Shown here piece by piece: positions 62,201-64,000 of a stretch of DNA of 64,000 nt. The first letter of the stretch is position 1; every line of letters starts with the position of its first letter. Source of the DNA: Chionoecetes opilio. Lineage: Eukaryota > Arthropoda > Malacostraca > Decapoda > Majidae. A model generated the notes under the pieces. The model was not told the origin of the DNA. It did not search any database and saw only the letters and a program-made list of their open reading frames with translations. The stretch covers positions 442,001-506,000 of the forward strand of contig JACEEZ010016126.1 of assembly GCA_016584305.1 (NCBI GenBank). The letters run 5' to 3'. The position numbers were made by a program, and so were the translations under genes.

Positions 62201-63269
62201 GGGTCGGATGATCACGGCCTCGGTGAGCTCTGACCTCCTCGCTTGTGGGCTGTGGTGGCTCTTGGAACTCTGGTTTCACGGTCTTCGGGTTGTCGCGACG
62301 CTCAGCTTGGGGGCTTGATTTGGGACTTTCAGTTGGGCTTGTCTTCGGAGTGACCATTGGCGTGTCTTTTGGACTCTCCCGGGGGCTCGGCCTGGGCTTG
62401 GCGTAAGAAGCTCGTTTGGGGCTCGTCCTTTGACTGTTTCTTCGACTCGGTGCATCATAGTAAACCTCCTCCTGAGCATCTGAGGAGCTCGCAGCCTCAG
62501 ATTGCTGTTCCTGCTGCTGCTTTTTACGGTGTCGGCGGTCATGTGGTTGGCTTCGTTTTTGAGTCTTTCCATCCTGATCATTGCTGGGTTGTTTCTGAGT
62601 CTTGGAATACTGTTGCTGGCGATTTCTATGATCCTGAACATGCCTTTCATCTCTAGGATCAATTCTAGCAGCCTGGACTGTGCTGGCAGCGGGATCCTCT
62701 GGGGTGGGAGCGTCAGCAGATGCTTCACAGATAACGCTCTCCTCTCTTGCAGGTTCTCTGTTGATGGCTGACTTATGTAATGAAGCTATTTCTTGCAGTG
62801 TTTCGGTTTCTAAGACTTCCTGTTGAGTGGACACTTGTGGCATGTTTACATCTTCAAAACATGCCTGACCAAATAGTCCTGGACTTTTTCGACCTGCGGC
62901 AATATCTGCCCAGGTGGGTTGTATCCCTGCATCCGATGTGGCAAGCTTGGTGCTAGGGTGTTGCTGTTGGTGCGCGCTGCTCGTCCTGGGGTCCATCAAG
63001 GTGTTCACTTCGCAGTCCAGCCCGTCAGCATCACTGGCGGGCACCTCACGGGAGACCAAGACCTGGACCTCAGGGTCAGCGTTGGGCTGCAGGAGGAGAC
63101 CCTGCGACCCCTCCCCGCCGTCTGTATCAAGTGTTGAAGCCAGAGTGCTCGTTTCGGTCGTTTCTAGAGATATCTCAGTCGTAATCACCGCACAGGGGTC
63201 AATCTGGTAGATTCGTTCGGTGAGCTGGGCAATGCGTCGTTCATGAGACTCATACTGGCCCTGGTGCAC
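47259..63269 (-). CDS. Msp300: Giant exon 1 (16.0 kb, about 5,338 residues): acidic, SP-rich, multi-repeat central region
   Basis: Acceptor TACCACAG at about 63,270 and donor CACCAG/GTGTGA at 47,259 bound one open block in phase 0 at both ends; allowing three missing bases (near 58,630, 55,897 and 49,927) its length is exactly divisible by three. Order from the N-terminus: a helix (YESHERRIAQLTERIYQID); a Q/R-rich and SP/TP-rich basic region (about 62.7-62.2 kb); YAEIL and YAQIL motifs; a lysine-rich region (60.9-60.0 kb); five 58-residue repeats (59.3-58.5 kb); four degenerate ones (58.05-57.45 kb); five HAND(W/F) modules (57.26-55.74 kb); a K/E-rich region; GFTEF module 1 (53.4-52.8 kb); a 50-residue tandem pair; GFTEF module 2 (51.65-50.95 kb); 24 SPxK 15-mers; GFTEF module 3 (48.4-47.7 kb). 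No enzyme motif or membrane segment is visible. Inference: an unstructured, phosphorylatable spacer and binding platform in a muscle or nuclear-anchoring giant. One intron-free 16-kb coding exon is extreme for an animal gene. Confidence 0.85.
47675..48440 (-). other. Composite GFTEF module 3 within giant exon 1
   Basis: Order: NYDMNALESAETKYQEYLAQ, SWADVVSHS, KSFILYHPKNI, VDDEGFTEFISKQERRRRVR, VPYVPKIELP, HRSRVSEAEQEVDDILRQMD, and W-x-F-SDAEKSYFEM. Same block order as module 2. It lies about 0.4 kb from the 3' end of the exon, just before a Gly/Pro-rich stretch (GGNNSPPGLPPTANTDG). Confidence 0.83.
49018..50112 (-). repeat. 24 tandem copies of a 15-residue SPxK unit (45 bp)
   Basis: Consensus VVEP(K/Q)AASP(I/D)KAPDA, 24 units in one frame inside giant exon 1. 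Variation is almost confined to K/Q at position 5 and I/D at position 10, with single AAV, PAA and VIEP variants. Each unit holds one SPIK or SPDK, matching the CDK/MAPK-type S-P-x-K consensus and resembling KSPxK tails of microtubule-binding proteins and linker histones (comparison from general knowledge). A single-base gap at about 49,927 breaks the frame in the fifth unit. Confidence 0.96.
50950..51650 (-). other. Composite GFTEF module 2 within giant exon 1
   Basis: Order: SYDMSTVQTAEADYQNYLSQ, then SWADVVAHG, KSFILCQTKTI, VDEEGFTEFVSKQERFRRLR, VPYVPRIELP, a basic patch (RQRRRTNSQRRSQRSR), VSAAEKEVDEILRQMSREDV and a final W-x-x-x-DSE-x-x-Y segment. It is co-linear with module 3 with clear identity at every block, indicating an ancient duplication of about 235 residues. 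Confidence 0.83.
52427..52730 (-). repeat. 50-residue coding tandem duplication
   Basis: Two adjacent 150-bp copies beginning DMTEQVKVESVTL(N/D)PLSEP and ending PPVREGVDPV differ at very few bases, so the duplication is recent. The frame is kept. Confidence 0.93.
52775..53400 (-). other. Composite GFTEF module 1 within giant exon 1
   Basis: Order: SYASIL motif, KKPYVHHNPTLVE, then VDEEGFTEFLSKKERFRRRS, an acidic linker, a basic patch (KRNKSRQSSRSKRP), KVSESEKEIDEIAAAIERGE, and IRDAELSYQKYLLEVQQE. The same order recurs in two further copies, so this is a conserved composite module, with the first copy the most divergent. Confidence 0.8.
55740..57262 (-). repeat. Five HAND(W/F) modules in giant exon 1
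   Basis: Modules at about 57.26-57.15, 56.99-56.89, 56.59-56.49, 56.24-56.14 and 55.85-55.74 kb share P-x-F-x-L-x-LP-(D/A)-HAND-(W/F)-(L/M)-E-hydrophobic pair, then GGF(T/S)LD and an acidic run. The third and fifth are nearly identical because about 390 bp (56.76-56.38 and 56.03-55.64 kb) were duplicated at a 741-bp offset. I do not recognise this as a named domain; conserved short length with an acidic tail suggests a docking motif. Confidence 0.85.
57450..59340 (-). repeat. 58-residue repeat family in giant exon 1: five good and four degenerate units
   Basis: Between 59.34 and 58.49 kb five units carry KIIRRRVIKKIV(F/I)IDGKPVETEEV; several lack the three residues TTI before HK, so they are 165 bp long. 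After a 0.4-kb unique stretch, four decayed units follow (RIIKIIVIIDEELVETEEV, RIIKRRIIRKTIYIDDKPVQ, KEKSLKRGVKEDRPEDSKI, GNRVIKKTLTVNGKPVEMEE). This shows the repeat was present in both giant exons before the large expansions in exon 2. Confidence 0.92.
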
Positions 63270-63537
63270 CTGTGGTATCCAGTCCAAGCAAAGAAGAGTG
63301 GCACTGTGAGTGGATTGCAGACACACAAGCATCGCATAAAACTATGTTTATCATGTGTTAAAAGGATTGGATGACAAGGGGGCAAATTGTAGGCTAGCTA
63401 TGACAGTGCCTGGGTGGCCTATGGAATGTATATTAAGGCTGCGTTTCATTTCCCTGTTCCCTACGCGGAGGAGGGAAGCACCACAGAGAAGGACAACAGT
63501 GAGGAGGGTGGGTGGTAGGAGAAAGGAGGAAGGCGTC

Positions 63538-63651
63538 CTATGAAGTGTCAAGTGCTGCAGTGTCAGGAGTGCCCCGCTGGTTAAGGAGTTTAATACGCTC
63601 ATTCCGTGCACTGATCTTGCACTGAATGGCTTTGATCCTCTCTCGGCAGGC
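63538..63651 (-). CDS. Candidate alternative terminal exon, spectrin-helix-like, 37 residues then stop
   Basis: Upstream of the first giant exon, after a possible acceptor (CACTCACAG at about 63,652), the minus strand reads 37 codons beginning ACRERIKAIQCKI and including NERIKLLNQRG, then TAG at 63,540-63,538. The heptad pattern resembles a spectrin helix and continues the style of the adjacent exon, which starts QYESHERRIAQL. No GT donor in phase 0 lies before the stop, so it cannot join the next exon by the phase-0 rule that all other exons follow. It could be the last exon of a short isoform ending before the giant exons, or an exon damaged by a base error, or chance. The polypyrimidine tract is weak and no AATAAA follows within about 250 bases. 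Confidence 0.4.
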   Translation of the reverse strand, partial: ACRERIKAIQCKISARNERIKLLNQRGTPDTAALDTS

Positions 63652-64000
63652 CTGTGAGTGGTATTGAGTGCCAATGTTTCAGAAAACCTAAATTCATATA
63701 AAGCAGTTGTGTTTTATATTTTTACATTACCTGTTGTGCGAGGGGCAACTTATACTTGCTGGGTTAGCTAACCCTTTACCTCATTATTTTATGAAAGCTG
63801 GCAATCATATATTGAATTCATGTGTCATGAAGAAGTCATCATATTTCAACATGGCATATAATATCAAGAGTGTAGAATAAATTTAGTCATATAAAGAGGG
63901 TGTTAAGAATTCAACACTAGACTATTGTTATTCAAGATTTAGTAAAGAACTTTTAAGAGGATTAATAGAGACGAGAGGGCAACACCACCAGGCACTCTCC
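63652..64000. other. Right edge, no feature recognised
   Basis: AT-rich sequence, probably the intron upstream of the last 5' exon candidate. I see no splice-bounded open frame or repeat here. Confidence 0.6.

Larger units (their letters stand above)
18018..63651 (-). other. Msp300: Giant spectrin-repeat gene, probable Msp300/nesprin-1, partial at both ends
   Basis: Seen: nine minus-strand exons with good acceptors (YAG) and GT donors, every one starting and ending in phase 0, encoding about 12,250 residues once nine single-base gaps are allowed for. Small exons encode heptad-rich helical sequence of spectrin-repeat type; two giant exons encode disordered, highly repetitive sequence. Known: arthropod Msp300 and vertebrate SYNE1/2 are giant spectrin-repeat proteins with N-terminal calponin-homology domains and a C-terminal KASH anchor in the outer nuclear membrane; nematode ANC-1 carries large near-identical internal repeats. 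Inference: this is the middle of an Msp300-type protein, with optional repeat-rich spacers set into the rod. Neither the actin-binding domain nor the KASH segment is in the window, so a spectraplakin or another spectrin-family giant is not fully excluded. Confidence 0.68.

Overview
The window looks like a piece of a decapod crustacean (crab- or shrimp-like) nuclear genome. The grounds are: very dense, very long GA, CA and GT microsatellites; an arthropod-type CCTAA/TTAGG tract; a non-LTR retrotransposon whose 3' tail is shared with tRNA-derived SINE-like copies; and a giant arthropod muscle gene with phase-0 exons. There is no bacterial operon, no complete tRNA or rRNA gene and no CRISPR array.

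One gene dominates. It lies on the minus strand, runs from the right edge of the window down to about 18.0 kb, and is open at both ends. Its structure can be read from splice sites: two giant exons (63269-47259, 16.0 kb; 40250-21732, 18.5 kb) are separated by four small exons (45.4, 43.9, 42.8 and 40.6 kb) that together encode about two spectrin repeats. Three more spectrin-type exons follow (19.8, 18.9 and 18.1 kb). All nine exons start and end in phase 0, so any of them can be skipped without changing frame. Together they encode about 12,250 residues. The best identification is the arthropod nesprin-1 orthologue Msp300 (a KASH/LINC-complex protein linking nuclei, Z-discs and cytoskeleton), based on spectrin rods interrupted by giant disordered repeat regions. 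The actin-binding and KASH ends lie outside the window, so this is probable and not proven.

The giant exons are built from tandem duplications at many scales: about 50 copies of a 58-residue unit with a basic half and an acidic half; 24 copies of a 15-residue SPxK unit; duplicated 50-, 105-, 130- and 347-residue blocks; five HAND(W/F) modules; and three copies of a composite GFTEF module of about 210-255 residues. I do not recognise the HAND(W/F) or GFTEF modules as named domains.

The giant reading frames are broken at nine places. In every case one missing base explains the break, and in most the missing base is evident by comparison with neighbouring copies. Deletions only, all of one base, point to uncorrected long-read assembly errors and not to a pseudogene.

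Positions 1 to 18.0 kb hold no convincing exon. The region is probably a downstream intron or intergenic DNA, and is filled with microsatellites, a 35-bp and a 32-bp minisatellite, polypurine tracts, fold-back elements, a nested palindrome containing CCTAA tracts, and SINE/LINE fragments. The small introns between 40 and 47 kb carry further dispersed repeats, one of which is also present at 14 kb.
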